Shown here: positions 26,147-35,030 of the stretch, one piece after another | Numbering within the stretch: position 1 is the stretch's first letter | Layout: each line of letters opens with the position of its first letter | Assembly (NCBI GenBank): GCA_900545825.1 | Contig: URAS01000015.1 | Location: 13,612-77,611 of the forward strand | Direction of reading: 5' to 3' | Length of the DNA stretch: 64,000 nucleotides | DNA from: an uncultured Actinomyces sp. | GTDB taxonomy: Bacteria > Actinomycetota > Actinomycetes > Actinomycetales > Actinomycetaceae | Translations under genes and position numbers: made by a program | Notes under the pieces: model-generated | What the model was told of the DNA's origin: nothing | The model's database searches: none | Seen by the model: the letters and a program-made list of their open reading frames with translations, nothing else

Positions 26147-26832
26147 GTTTTGTCAACTTTCGATGGAGGGGAGAAAACCTTCACGATGTGTGCCCGCCGA
26201 AACAGGCGACCGAGCCCTCGTCCTATGGGCGGCGGTGACGCCGCCTTGCGTACGCTGGCCCGATCGGCTTCCGCGAACGACAGAATAAGGTTATCGCATT
26301 GAAACCTTCGCGTGCAGTAACCATTTTGCTACGTGGTACCCACGATTCGACCGTCAGCGGGCCGATCTGATCGGGGGGGGGGTAGTCGCCTTGCGGCCGA
26401 CGTGCACATATGTCAAGAATCGCTGCCAGCTTTTGGCGGCGGCACGCGGTTCTGCGATGGTGCAGGTGTGGCGTCTGTGAACGATGTGACCTTCATTACG
26501 ATATGATGAGCTTTTGCTGATCGTGTGATTTAGGCCATAAAGTTCACTGCTTTTTCATCCGATATGCGGAATTCTGCTGGGTAAATCGTTGCTGCGGCGG
26601 GGTCGGGGCGCACCGGGGGTGTCGCGCAGCCGGGAACGCGTCTTGTCTCCACGGACGACGTGTGTCATAGTTGTCCCTGCGTGTGAGGCTTTGCCTGCAC
26701 GCCTTAGGGGGAATATCGAGTGGGCAGGTCCGCAAGGGCCTGCCCACTCGCGTCTCTCCGGCACCTCCCGCAAGCCTAGTGATGATGTCCATTCTCGGCA
26801 TGCCCGGTCGCGTCGCCGGTTAGGGTGGCGGT
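26147..26832. other. 686-bp region without a supported gene
   Basis: Contains the upstream region of the surface-protein gene, a run of ten G (26373-26382), a stretch near 26490-26580 with clearly lower GC than its surroundings, and a hairpin at 26717-26750. Short open frames here lack start signals and typical codon use, so none is annotated. A small RNA is possible but unproven. Confidence 0.6.
26717..26750. terminator. Orphan hairpin, terminator-like
   Basis: Perfect 12-bp stem CGAGTGGGCAGG / CCTGCCCACTCG with a 10-nt loop. No gene ends just before it on either strand and no T-run follows, so its role is open. Confidence 0.5.
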
Positions 26833-27766
26833 ATGAAGCGGAACTGGTGTGCAGGCGTCCTCGTCGGGATTGTGGCTCTCTCGCTGGCGGGGTGCGGCGG
26901 CAAGTCCTCCGACGCGTCCTCGGAGGACGATTGGCAGCCGTAGGTCTCGGCGGTCAACCCCCATATCTATATGTCGGAGGTCGACCAGATCGTGTTCCCC
27001 TCGCAGACCGAGAAGGACATGGTCCATTGGACGGTGACCGCCGTCATCACCCAGTGCATGGCGAAGCGCGGCTTCACGTACGACCCCGACAAGTATGGTG
27101 GCGCCCTGTTCTATGACAGCTCGATGGACGAACAGGGGATCGAGAGCGCCTACCACTATGCCGACGAGCAGCAGGCGCGCCTGACGGGGACGGACGGGCA
27201 TCACCAGGGCTTCGAGACGCCGACCGTTGCCGACCGTGACATACCGCTTCCGCCGCCGGGATACGAGAAGGCGTTGACCGGGGGGTGATGAGCAGAGACT
27301 GGGCGATCCGACGAAGGACTCGTGTGCCGGGCAGGCCGTGGCCCAGATCATTCCTCATTACGAGCGGATGACGCAGCTGCAAGATCAGGCGAACACACTC
27401 AACAACGAGGCCGCCGACGCCACTGCGGCCCAGCGGAAGCAGGCAGCGAAACCCTGGGCCGCCTGCATGGCGAAGGCCGGATATCCGCAGTATCACTCGC
27501 CTGACGGGTTGTCCTATCCCGATGGGGACCCGGACTCGGGCGAGTTGTGGCCAGACCCCCGACCGAACGCCGAGGAGATCGCCGTCGCGCAGGCGAGCGG
27601 CCGCTGCATGATTTCCACCGGATATCTGGAAAAGGTATCGAAGGCGAAGGCGATCGCCGCGCACAAGCGCATCGCCAAGAAGCCGGGCCTCATCACCGAG
27701 TGGAAGAAACTCCATGACGAGGAAGTCAAGGTGGCGCAGAGCTACGCCGCAGGTTCCGGGAAATAG
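26833..27766 (+). pseudogene. Broken lipoprotein gene (nonsense codon and frameshift)
   Basis: The ATG at 26833 (TAGGGT and 6 nt before it) opens a lipoprotein with lipobox LAGC (signal about residues 1-20). An in-frame TAG stops it at 26941-26943, but the same frame stays open from there to 27288. At the G6 run 27280-27285 removal of one G joins it to the next frame (TGGDEQRLGDPTKDSC), which runs to 27766. The restored protein would be about 310 residues with several cysteines (TQCMAKRGF, WAACMAKAGY, GRCMIS), a pattern seen in actinobacterial lipoproteins of unknown function. Sequencing error could explain the frameshift but hardly both lesions. Confidence 0.7.
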
Positions 27767-27864
27767 ATCGGGCACGGGGCGGGTGCGCGGTACGGATCGG
27801 CCGGGCACGGGTCGGGTGCGCGGCGGGTAGGCCGTGCGTGGCAACTCTGCTCTCGCCACAAGAG

Positions 27865-27894
27865 TTAGGTCCCTCTACACTGGGCATTAGGTCC
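27865..27894 (+). promoter_or_regulatory. cstA promoter region with direct repeats
   Basis: Two copies of TTAGGTCC (27865-27872 and 27887-27894) spaced 22 bp apart flank a -10-like TACACT (27876-27881). The repeats could be an operator bound on one DNA face. Confidence 0.4.
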
Positions 27895-27947
27895 TACCCA
27901 AACGGTGGGCCCTGTCCCCAGTCGTCACAATGAAGCGAGGGCATCTT

Positions 27948-30350
27948 ATGGCCGACCCAACCTCAGCCCAGTCCTACACACCCGAGGAAGAAGCGCTGAT
28001 CCTGCGCAATTCCCGGGGCGTCCCCGTGGGAATCAAACCGCATACAAAGTGGACGTGGCAGAAGATCGCCATCTGGGTGCTTATCACCGCGGCCGGGACG
28101 CTCGGCTGGCTTATGCTGGCCGTGTTCCGCGGCGAACACGTCAACACGATCTGGTTCGTCATCACCGCCGTGTGCACCTATGCGATCGCCTACCGGTTCT
28201 ATGCCTTATATATTCAGCGGCGCATCATGCGGCCCGACGACACGAACGCAACGCCGGCCGAGCGCATCAACAACGGCAAGGACTTCGACCCCACCCACCG
28301 CGTCGTCCTCTACGGCCACCACTTCGCCGCCATCGCGGGTGCGGGCCCGCTGGTCGGGCCGGTTTTGGCGGCCCAGATGGGCTACCTGCCGGGCACGCTG
28401 TGGATCATCTTCGGCGTGTGCATCGCCGGCGCGGTCCAGGACATGCTCGTCCTCTTCTTCTCGATGCGCCGCGGAGGGCGGTCGCTGGGCCAGATGGCCA
28501 CTGATGAAATCGGCAAGATCGGCGGCCTCGTCGCCACGATCATCGTGTTCGTCATGCTGATGATCGTCCTCGCCGTCCTCGCGATGGTCTGCGTCAACGC
28601 GCTGGCCGGGTCCGCGTGGGGCGTGTTCGCCGTCGGGATGACCATTCCGATCGCCCTGGGGATGGGCCTGTGGCTGCGCTACGTCCAGCCCGGCAAGATC
28701 ACCCAGGTGTCACTGGTCGGGTTCGCCCTGCTGATCTGCGTGATCATCGGCGGGCGCTGGGTGGCCGAGTCGTCGTTCGGCGAGCACCTGCTGCTGGCGC
28801 CGACGACGCTGGTGTGGGCGATGATCGTCTACGGTTTCCTTGCCGCCGTCCTCCCCGTGTGGCTGCTGCTGACCCCGCGCGACTACCTGTCGACGTTCAT
28901 GAAGGTCGGGACGATCTGCATCCTCGCCCTCGGCATCGTCATCGTGCGGCCGCTGGCCGAAATGCCGGCCGTCACCGAGTTCGCGTCGAACACCGAGGGG
29001 CCCGTGTTCGCCGGCACCCTGTTCCCGTTCCTCTTTATTACGATCGCGTGCGGCGCCCTGTCCGGCATGCACGCCATGGTGTCGTCCGGCACGTCGCCCA
29101 AGATGATCCAGAAAGAAAGCCAAGCCCGCATGATCGGGTACGGCGGCATGCTCATGGAGTCGTTCGTCGCCATCATGGCGCTCGCGGCCGCCGTGTCGCT
29201 CAACCAGGGCATTTACTTCGGCATGAATACGTCCGAGGCGACCGCCCAGTCGCTGGCCGGCATCGAGGTGACCGACGGTTCCCAGCCCGCCCCCGAGGAC
29301 GTCATGGCCACCGCCGTCCACAACCTCAACGTCACCGACGTCCACGGCAACCGGATCGAGCCGAAGTGGGAAGACACCGACGCGTCCGGCAAGAACGTGA
29401 CGATCACCGGTGGCGACGCCTACCGCGCCGTTGCGAAGGACGTCGGCGAAAAGTCGATCGTGTCGCGCACCGGCGGCGCCCCGACCCTGGCCGTCGGCAT
29501 GGCGCACATCCTCCACAAGCTCGGCGGCGGCAAGGGCATGATGGGGTTCTGGTATCACTTCGCCATCATGTTCGAGGCGCTGTTCATCCTCTCGGCGGTC
29601 GACGCCGTCACCCGTGTGGCCCGCTTCCAGCTGGGTGATGCGCTGGGGAACGCGTGGCCGAAGTTCCGCGACCCGTCGTGGCGCGTCGGCGCGTGGGCGT
29701 GCACCGCGGTCGTCGTCGCCGCGTGGGGTTCGCTGCTGCTCATGGGCGTTACCGATCCGCGCGGCGGTATTCAGACGCTGTATCCGCTGTTCGGCATCGC
29801 CAACCAGCTGATCGCCGCGGTCGCCCTCCTCATGTGCGTCGTCATGACCGTGCGTAAGGGGTACCTCAAGTGGGCGTGGATTCCCGCCGTGCCATTCCTC
29901 TTCGACACCGCGGTGACGTTCACGGCGTCGTGGCAGAAGATCTTCTCGACCGACCCGAAGGTCGGCTACTGGCAGCAGTGGCGTGACGCGAAAGACGCCC
30001 TCGCCAAGGCCAGCGACCCCGAGACGATCGCCGTCCAGCACGCCGTCGTCCGCAACACGTTCATCCAAGGCACCCTGTCGATCGTGTTCGTCGTCGCCGT
30101 CGCGTTCGTCATCGCGTGTGCACTGTGGCGCATGATCGCGTGCATCCGCAGCGGTGACTACCAGACGTCGGAGGACCCCTACGTCGAGTCCAACTTCTAC
30201 GCCCCCGAGACGATGATCGCGTCGAAGCTGTCAAAGAAGCTCGTCAAGGAATACGCCATCGTTGGCGATCCCGCGCTGATCCCCGGATACAAGGGCAGCG
30301 CGGACGTCCAGATCGAGCGGGCGATCGCCGACGAGGACGTCGCCGAATGA
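27948..30350 (+). CDS. cstA: Carbon starvation protein CstA family transporter
   Basis: An 800-residue membrane protein with about 16-18 helices. CstA/BtsT proteins import pyruvate and possibly peptides. Family motifs are clear: GHHFAAIAGAGPLVGPVLA, GAVQDMLVLFFSMRRGGRSL, ALSGMHAMVSSGTSPKMI and LFGIANQLIAAVALL. The N-terminal 40 residues are cytoplasmic and polar. ATG 27948 follows GCGAGGGC at 5 nt; ATG 27930 has no such site. It overlaps the ybdD-like gene by 4 nt, the usual partner. Confidence 0.93.
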   Translation: MADPTSAQSYTPEEEALILRNSRGVPVGIKPHTKWTWQKIAIWVLITAAGTLGWLMLAVFRGEHVNTIWFVITAVCTYAIAYRFYALYIQRRIMRPDDTNATPAERINNGKDFDPTHRVVLYGHHFAAIAGAGPLVGPVLAAQMGYLPGTLWIIFGVCIAGAVQDMLVLFFSMRRGGRSLGQMATDEIGKIGGLVATIIVFVMLMIVLAVLAMVCVNALAGSAWGVFAVGMTIPIALGMGLWLRYVQPGKITQVSLVGFALLICVIIGGRWVAESSFGEHLLLAPTTLVWAMIVYGFLAAVLPVWLLLTPRDYLSTFMKVGTICILALGIVIVRPLAEMPAVTEFASNTEGPVFAGTLFPFLFITIACGALSGMHAMVSSGTSPKMIQKESQARMIGYGGMLMESFVAIMALAAAVSLNQGIYFGMNTSEATAQSLAGIEVTDGSQPAPEDVMATAVHNLNVTDVHGNRIEPKWEDTDASGKNVTITGGDAYRAVAKDVGEKSIVSRTGGAPTLAVGMAHILHKLGGGKGMMGFWYHFAIMFEALFILSAVDAVTRVARFQLGDALGNAWPKFRDPSWRVGAWACTAVVVAAWGSLLLMGVTDPRGGIQTLYPLFGIANQLIAAVALLMCVVMTVRKGYLKWAWIPAVPFLFDTAVTFTASWQKIFSTDPKVGYWQQWRDAKDALAKASDPETIAVQHAVVRNTFIQGTLSIVFVVAVAFVIACALWRMIACIRSGDYQTSEDPYVESNFYAPETMIASKLSKKLVKEYAIVGDPALIPGYKGSADVQIERAIADEDVAE

Positions 30351-30646
30351 GCGAGGTCGCAGCGAGGCGCGGCGGCGCAGGTCGTGACGTGGCTGGTAGC
30401 GAGTGCGCTGCCGGTCGCGTCACGGCCGCGCGGCCGTCGTCGTCGGCGGCGCGTGCCCACGTGATTCGCGAGAAGATTCGGGAATGGCGCGGGCTGTGGC
30501 GCGACTTCACGGGCGAGTCGGCGTACGAGCGCTACGTTGCCCGGCACGCGCGCGAGCACCCGGACCACCCGCCGATGAGCGAACGCGAGTTCTGGCGAGC
30601 CCGCGACGCCTGGGCCGAGGACAACGTCTCCTCGGGCTGCTGCTAG
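30347..30646 (+). CDS. YbdD/YjiX-family small protein (CstA partner)
   Basis: A 99-residue protein. The C-terminal 60 residues match the DUF466 family: REKIREWRGLWRDFTGESAY, YVARHAREHPDHPPMSEREF and a Cys-Cys end. The N-terminal 35 residues are Ala/Arg-rich and not part of the family, so translation might begin later. DUF466 genes follow cstA or btsT almost universally and the protein is required for transport in E. coli. The ATG overlaps the cstA stop (ATGA). Confidence 0.88.
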   Translation: MSEVAARRGGAGRDVAGSECAAGRVTAARPSSSAARAHVIREKIREWRGLWRDFTGESAYERYVARHAREHPDHPPMSEREFWRARDAWAEDNVSSGCC

Positions 30647-30730
30647 CGGCGCCGGCTGGCGGTGCGGGCGTCGGTGAGGGCTTCGCGCGGGTCCCGGCGA
30701 GGGCGCCAAGCCGCGAGCCAGATTGAGCGC

Positions 30731-31609
30731 TCAGCGGGTCGTGGGCGCCGTAACGAAGTCGATGAGCTCCTCGACGCGACCCAGGAGGGCGGGGGAGAGG
30801 TCGCGCCAATCGCGGACGCTGCGGAGGATACGCTGCCAGCCCGAGGCGACGTCGCCCCAGTCCTCGGCCGGCCAGCCCAGCGCCCGAAGTGTCCCGACCT
30901 TGATGTCCGTGCCGCGCGGGATGTCGGGCCATGCGTCCAGGCCGACCCGTTCCGGCTTGACGGCCTGCCAGATGTCGACGAACGGGTGCCCGGAGATCAG
31001 CAGGGCGTCCTCGCCGTAGCGGGCCCGCAGGCCCTCGGCGATCCGCGTCTCCTTTGATCCCTTGACGATGTGGTCGAGGAGGACGCCGGCGCGCCGCTGC
31101 GGGGTCGGGCGAAACTCGGCCAGGCATGCCTCGAGGTTGTCGGCGCCATCCAACAACTCGACGACGACGCCCTCGACGCGGAGGTCGTCGCCCCACACGT
31201 GCTCGATAAGCTCGGCGTCGTGGCGGCCCTCGACCCACAGCCGAGATTGCTTGGCGACGCGCGCCTTGGCGCCCTCGATGCGGCGCGATCCCGAGTTCGT
31301 CAGCGCCCGATTCGTCACGCTGGGCGGACCTGCGTGGCGGGGCATCGTCGCAGGTCGGACGAGGGTAACGGGCTCGCCGTCCACCCAGAACCCCGGCCCC
31401 AGAGGGAAGGCGCGGACCCTGCCGCGGCGGTCTTCCAGCTCGACGACGATCATCCCGCCCGACTTGTAGCAGCGGACGACGGCGCCGACGAAGCCGGTCG
31501 TCGGATCCTCGACGACGAGCCCACGCCGAGCCTCGATCGTCCGCGCCGGCCTCAGCTTGGGCGGGTGCGGGTCGTTGGCGAGGACGTCAGAACCGTAGCG
31601 ATCGATCAC
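30731..31609 (-). CDS. DUF3097 family protein
   Basis: A 292-residue actinobacterial protein of unknown function. Recognisable conserved blocks are TGFVGAVVRCYKSGGMIVVE, LEDRRGRVRAFPLGPGFW, AKQSRLWVEGRHDAELIEHV (a Toprim-like strand and acidic pair), GVLLDHIVKGSKETRIAEG and LISGHPFVDIWQAVKPERVG. The acidic residues in EGRHDAELIE and the DH motif suggest a Toprim-related nucleotidyl or nuclease fold; this is inference. The GTG start at 31609 follows TACCAT and 6 nt, a leaderless pattern. It is divergent from the rib operon. Confidence 0.82.
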   Translation of the reverse strand: MIDRYGSDVLANDPHPPKLRPARTIEARRGLVVEDPTTGFVGAVVRCYKSGGMIVVELEDRRGRVRAFPLGPGFWVDGEPVTLVRPATMPRHAGPPSVTNRALTNSGSRRIEGAKARVAKQSRLWVEGRHDAELIEHVWGDDLRVEGVVVELLDGADNLEACLAEFRPTPQRRAGVLLDHIVKGSKETRIAEGLRARYGEDALLISGHPFVDIWQAVKPERVGLDAWPDIPRGTDIKVGTLRALGWPAEDWGDVASGWQRILRSVRDWRDLSPALLGRVEELIDFVTAPTTR

Positions 31610-31644
31610 GGGACCATGGTAACCGCCCTCGCTTCTATCCCAAT

Positions 31645-31704
31645 CTGTGCGTTTTTTCGGTGTCTAACTGGCAGTCACGCACCGAAAAAACTCACAGTTA
31701 GGGC
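31645..31704. repeat. Family B inverted repeat, copy 2
   Basis: The reverse complement matches the copy at 19344-19403: both arms and the flanking GCCCTAA are conserved, the 14-nt centre is not. It lies in the divergent promoter region of the DUF3097 gene and the rib operon. Confidence 0.75.
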
Positions 31705-31804
31705 TTATGGAAGGTTCATGGGCGGGGTACGGCGTGGAGGGTGGGCAGACGATGGCCTGGCGGGGAGCGGACGAACGTCCACGGTGCGAGGAAGGTAAGC
31801 GTGA

Positions 31805-31810
31805 TATAAC
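31805..31810 (+). promoter_or_regulatory. -10 box of the rib operon
   Basis: TATAAC lies about 15 nt before the start of the FMN riboswitch, giving a transcript that begins near 31817. Confidence 0.5.
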
Positions 31811-31825
31811 CGAAGGGAACACATG

Positions 31826-31950
31826 ACGTGCTCCGGGGTCGGTGAAAGTCCGAACCGGCGGTGATAGTCCGCGACCCGCCAGCTTTGGCGGCTGACTCGG
31901 TGGAATTCCGGGACCGACGGTTACAGTCCGGATGGGAGGAGCTGGTCGAC
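31826..31950 (+). ncRNA. FMN riboswitch (RFN element)
   Basis: The conserved RFN core is present: GTGCTCCGGGGTCGGTGAAA at the 5' side, GTCCGAACCGGCGGTGATAG, the CCGCGACCCGCCAG arm, GACCGACGGTTACAGTCCGG and GATGGGAGGAG at the 3' side. It lies about 80 nt before ribD. No T-rich terminator follows, and GAGGAGGGG precedes the ribD ATG, so control is more likely at translation initiation than by termination. Confidence 0.95.
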
Positions 31951-32029
31951 GCTGCGTGCTATCCGCGCGCCGCGTCATCTGCCTGTTTGCCCTACCCGGA
32001 TACGTCAGCGACGACGACGAGGAGGGGCG

Positions 32030-33106
32030 ATGGCCAACGATACGCCGGGACATGTGGCGCTCAACGCTGCCCTGCACCGGGCGACCCAGTCGGCGCTGGC
32101 CGGCCCCGTCACCGGGGGAAACCCGCAGGTCGGCTGCGTGATCCTCGACTCCACCGGGGCGACCCTGGCCGTCGGCCACCACCGCGGCGCCGGTACCGCA
32201 CACGCCGAGGCCGACGCGCTCGCCAAGGTGACGAACCGCGCGCGCCTGCGCGGCGCCACCGCGGTTGTCACGCTCGAGCCGTGCAACCACACCGGCCGCA
32301 CCGGGCCCTGCTCGCAGGCGTTGGCTGAGGCCGGCGTCGCGCGCGTCATCTACGCGGCGGCCGACCCCAACCCCACGGCCACCGGCGGAGCGAAATACCT
32401 GGCCAGCCGCGGAATCGAAGTCCAGACGGCCACGGAGGCCGGCCTCGAGGGTGACCTCATCGCCGCCGCGCAGGCCGTCACCGCCCAGTGGCGCGCCACG
32501 GCCGCCCGCGGGCGCGCCTGGGTGATCGCCAAGTCGGCGATGAGCGCCGACGGCTTCGTCGCCGCGGCCGACGGGACGTCGCAGTGGATCACCGGCCCTG
32601 CCTCGCGAGAACACGCCCACACGATCCGCGCGAGCGTCGACGCCATCGTCGTCGGGACGGGCACCGTCCGCGCCGACAACCCCAGCCTGACGGCACGCAC
32701 GGCCGACGGCGACCTCGCCGCTCACCAGCCGCTGCCCGTCATCGTCGGCACCAGCGACATTCCCGCCCACTTCACCCTCGCCGGGCGCGAGCACCTGCAC
32801 CTGCGCACGCACGACCTCGCCGCCGTGCTCGACGACCTGTGGGGTCGGGGGATCCGCCGCGTCCTCATCGAGGGCGGCCCGACCCTGGTCAGCGCGGCGT
32901 TGGCGGCCGGCCTGGTCGACGAATGGCACGCTTACCGCGCCCCGCTGCTGCTGGGCGCCGGCCGACCGGCGATCGGCGACCTCGGAGTCCACACGCTGGC
33001 CCACGCCCACATTCTTCATCCCGTGTCCGAGCAGCGGCTCGGCCCGGATTCGCTCGGCATATTCGCCACTTCCAAGGAGGCAATCGATGTTTACCGGACT
33101 CGTTGA
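32030..33106 (+). CDS. ribD: Bifunctional riboflavin deaminase/reductase RibD
   Basis: A 358-residue bifunctional enzyme for the second and third steps of riboflavin synthesis. The N-terminal deaminase (about 1-145) has the zinc site HAEADAL (HAE) and LEPCNHTGRTGPCSQAL (PCxxxxxxxxC). The C-terminal reductase (about 150-350) has SAMSADGFVAAADGTSQWIT, VGTGTVRADNPSLTAR and VLIEGGPTLVSAAL. RBS GAGGAGGGG lies just before the ATG. It overlaps ribE by 20 nt. Confidence 0.97.
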   Translation: MANDTPGHVALNAALHRATQSALAGPVTGGNPQVGCVILDSTGATLAVGHHRGAGTAHAEADALAKVTNRARLRGATAVVTLEPCNHTGRTGPCSQALAEAGVARVIYAAADPNPTATGGAKYLASRGIEVQTATEAGLEGDLIAAAQAVTAQWRATAARGRAWVIAKSAMSADGFVAAADGTSQWITGPASREHAHTIRASVDAIVVGTGTVRADNPSLTARTADGDLAAHQPLPVIVGTSDIPAHFTLAGREHLHLRTHDLAAVLDDLWGRGIRRVLIEGGPTLVSAALAAGLVDEWHAYRAPLLLGAGRPAIGDLGVHTLAHAHILHPVSEQRLGPDSLGIFATSKEAIDVYRTR

Positions 33107-33698
33107 GGCCAAGGGCCGCCTGGCCGCGCGCCAAGCGACCGACGGCGCCGCCATCGTCACGATCGAGGCGCCTTTCGCGGGCCAGCTGGCCGAGGGCGAC
33201 TCGGTGGCCGTCTCGGGCGTTTGTCTGACGGTCATCGACCACACCGACCAGGTCTTTCGCGCCGACGTCATGCCCGAGACCCTGCAGATGACGACGCTGG
33301 GCGATGTTCCCGAGGGCGGCAGCGTCAACCTCGAGCGGGCGCTCGAGGCCGGCGCGCGCCTGGGCGGCCACGTTGTCCAGGGCCACGTCAACGGCGTCGG
33401 CACGATCGTCGAGCGACGCCCCGGCCCCCGCTGGGACGAGGTAACGATCGAGGTCCCGGCGGATTTGGCACCCTACATCGCCTACAAGGGGTCGGTGACG
33501 GTCGATGGCGTGTCGCTGACGGTCTCCGGCGTCACCGACTCGACGTTCCAGGTGTCGCTCATCCCCGCGACGCTGGCTGACACGACGCTGGGGGAGCGCG
33601 CCGAAGGCGACCGCGTCAATATCGAAACTGATGTCCTCGCTCGCTACGTCGAGCGCCTGGCCCAGATGGGCCGCGTCGAGAAGGAGGCCCTCGCATGA
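33087..33698 (+). CDS. ribE: Riboflavin synthase alpha chain
   Basis: A 203-residue trimeric enzyme that dismutates two lumazines to riboflavin. It begins MFTGLVEAKGRL and has two similar barrels, each with its V(S/D)GVxLTV motif: VAVSGVCLTVIDHT and VTVDGVSLTVSGVT. GGHVVQGHVNGVG is also typical. It overlaps ribD by 20 nt and ribBA by 4 nt, so the rib genes are tightly coupled. CCAAGGAGG lies before the ATG within ribD. Confidence 0.97.
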   Translation: MFTGLVEAKGRLAARQATDGAAIVTIEAPFAGQLAEGDSVAVSGVCLTVIDHTDQVFRADVMPETLQMTTLGDVPEGGSVNLERALEAGARLGGHVVQGHVNGVGTIVERRPGPRWDEVTIEVPADLAPYIAYKGSVTVDGVSLTVSGVTDSTFQVSLIPATLADTTLGERAEGDRVNIETDVLARYVERLAQMGRVEKEALA

Positions 33699-35014
33699 GC
33701 ACCGACAGCACCCACGAACCGATCGAAGCGCTGCTCCAGCGCGCCTACGCCGACCTGCGCGCCGGCAAGCCGGTGCTCGTCGCCGACTCGCGCGATCGCG
33801 AAAACGAGGTCGACGCAATCGTCGCCGCGCAGACGGCGACGAAAAAGTGGGTCGCGTGGATGGTCCGCTACTCGTCGGGGTACCTGTGCGCGCCGATGAC
33901 GCCGCAGCGCGCTGACGCGCTGGGCCTGCCCGAGATGGTGCCAGACTCGCAGGACCCCAAGCACACGTGCTACACGATCAGCTGCGACGCCGCCGAGGGC
34001 GTGACGACGGGCATTTCCGCGCACGACCGCGCGCGCACGCTCACCGTCCTCGCCGACCCGGCCGCGACGCCGGATTCGCTGATTCGCCCCGGCCACATTC
34101 TCCCGCTGCGGGCGCGCCCGGGAGGCGTCCTCGTGCGCGGCGGCCACACCGAGGCGACTGTCGACCTCGTGCGGCTGGCCGGCCTGGAACCCGTCGGCGC
34201 GATCGGCGAGCTGGTGACCGATGACGGCGACATGGTCCGCTACGAGGACGCCGTCGCTATCGCCGAACGCGAGGGACTCGTCCTGCTGACGGTCGAGGAG
34301 CTGGCGCAGTGGCGCCGCGTCCACGACCCCTCGCCGATCGAGGACGCCCCGGCGTCGGCCGAGGTGACCCGCCAGGGCGCGGAGTTCGGCGAGGCCAGCC
34401 CCAACCGGGTCGTTAAGATCGCCCAGGCGACCCTGCCGACCAGCTATGGCGACTTCATCATCCACTCGTTCCGCGACTGCCTGACGGGCGCCGAACACGT
34501 CGCCCTCACGCCGGCGCACGTCGAGTCCCCGGCCGAGATTCCGCTGGTGAGGATCCATTCGGAGTGCCTGACCGGCGAGGCCTTCGGGTCGCTGCGCTGC
34601 GACTGCGGCCCCCAGCTGCACCAGGCGATGATCGAGATTGCCCGCTGCGGCGGCGCGCTGGTCTACCTGCGTGGGCACGAGGGCCGCGGGATCGGCCTGG
34701 CCGAGAAGATCCGCGCCTACCACCTGCAGGATGAGGGACAGGATACGGCCGAGGCCAACCTCTCGCTGGGATGGCCCGTCGACCTGCGCGAATACGGCGC
34801 GGGCGCGGCGATCCTCGCGTCGCTCGGCATCACCCGCGTGCGCCTGCTGACGAACAACCCCGACAAGACGCGCCTGCACCCCGGCCTCGTCGAGGTCGTC
34901 GAGCGGGTGCCCCTGGAGGTCGGCATCGACCCCCACAACATCGACTACCTGCGCACGAAGGCTGCGCTGGGCCACACGTTCACCCGCCTCGACGACTACG
35001 TCCCGGCGCCCTAG
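33695..35014 (+). CDS. ribBA: RibBA: DHBP synthase / GTP cyclohydrolase II
   Basis: A 439-residue bifunctional enzyme feeding both branches of riboflavin synthesis. The N-terminal DHBP synthase (about 1-215) has VLVADSRDRENEVD, TTGISAHDRARTL and VRGGHTEATVDLVRLAGL. The C-terminal cyclohydrolase II (about 230-435) has SECLTGEAFGSLRCDCGPQL with the zinc cysteines and YLRGHEGRGIGLAEKI. The first metal-binding glutamate region is DRENEVD, where the usual DREDEGD has N and V; the acid residues are kept. Confidence 0.96.
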   Translation: MSTDSTHEPIEALLQRAYADLRAGKPVLVADSRDRENEVDAIVAAQTATKKWVAWMVRYSSGYLCAPMTPQRADALGLPEMVPDSQDPKHTCYTISCDAAEGVTTGISAHDRARTLTVLADPAATPDSLIRPGHILPLRARPGGVLVRGGHTEATVDLVRLAGLEPVGAIGELVTDDGDMVRYEDAVAIAEREGLVLLTVEELAQWRRVHDPSPIEDAPASAEVTRQGAEFGEASPNRVVKIAQATLPTSYGDFIIHSFRDCLTGAEHVALTPAHVESPAEIPLVRIHSECLTGEAFGSLRCDCGPQLHQAMIEIARCGGALVYLRGHEGRGIGLAEKIRAYHLQDEGQDTAEANLSLGWPVDLREYGAGAAILASLGITRVRLLTNNPDKTRLHPGLVEVVERVPLEVGIDPHNIDYLRTKAALGHTFTRLDDYVPAP

Positions 35015-35030
35015 CGAAAAGGAGACCGAC

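Noticed and set aside
26544..26801. 85-codon minus-strand frame in the gap before the lipoprotein pseudogene
   Set aside because: No start signal, atypical composition, and it runs through the hairpin at 26717-26750.
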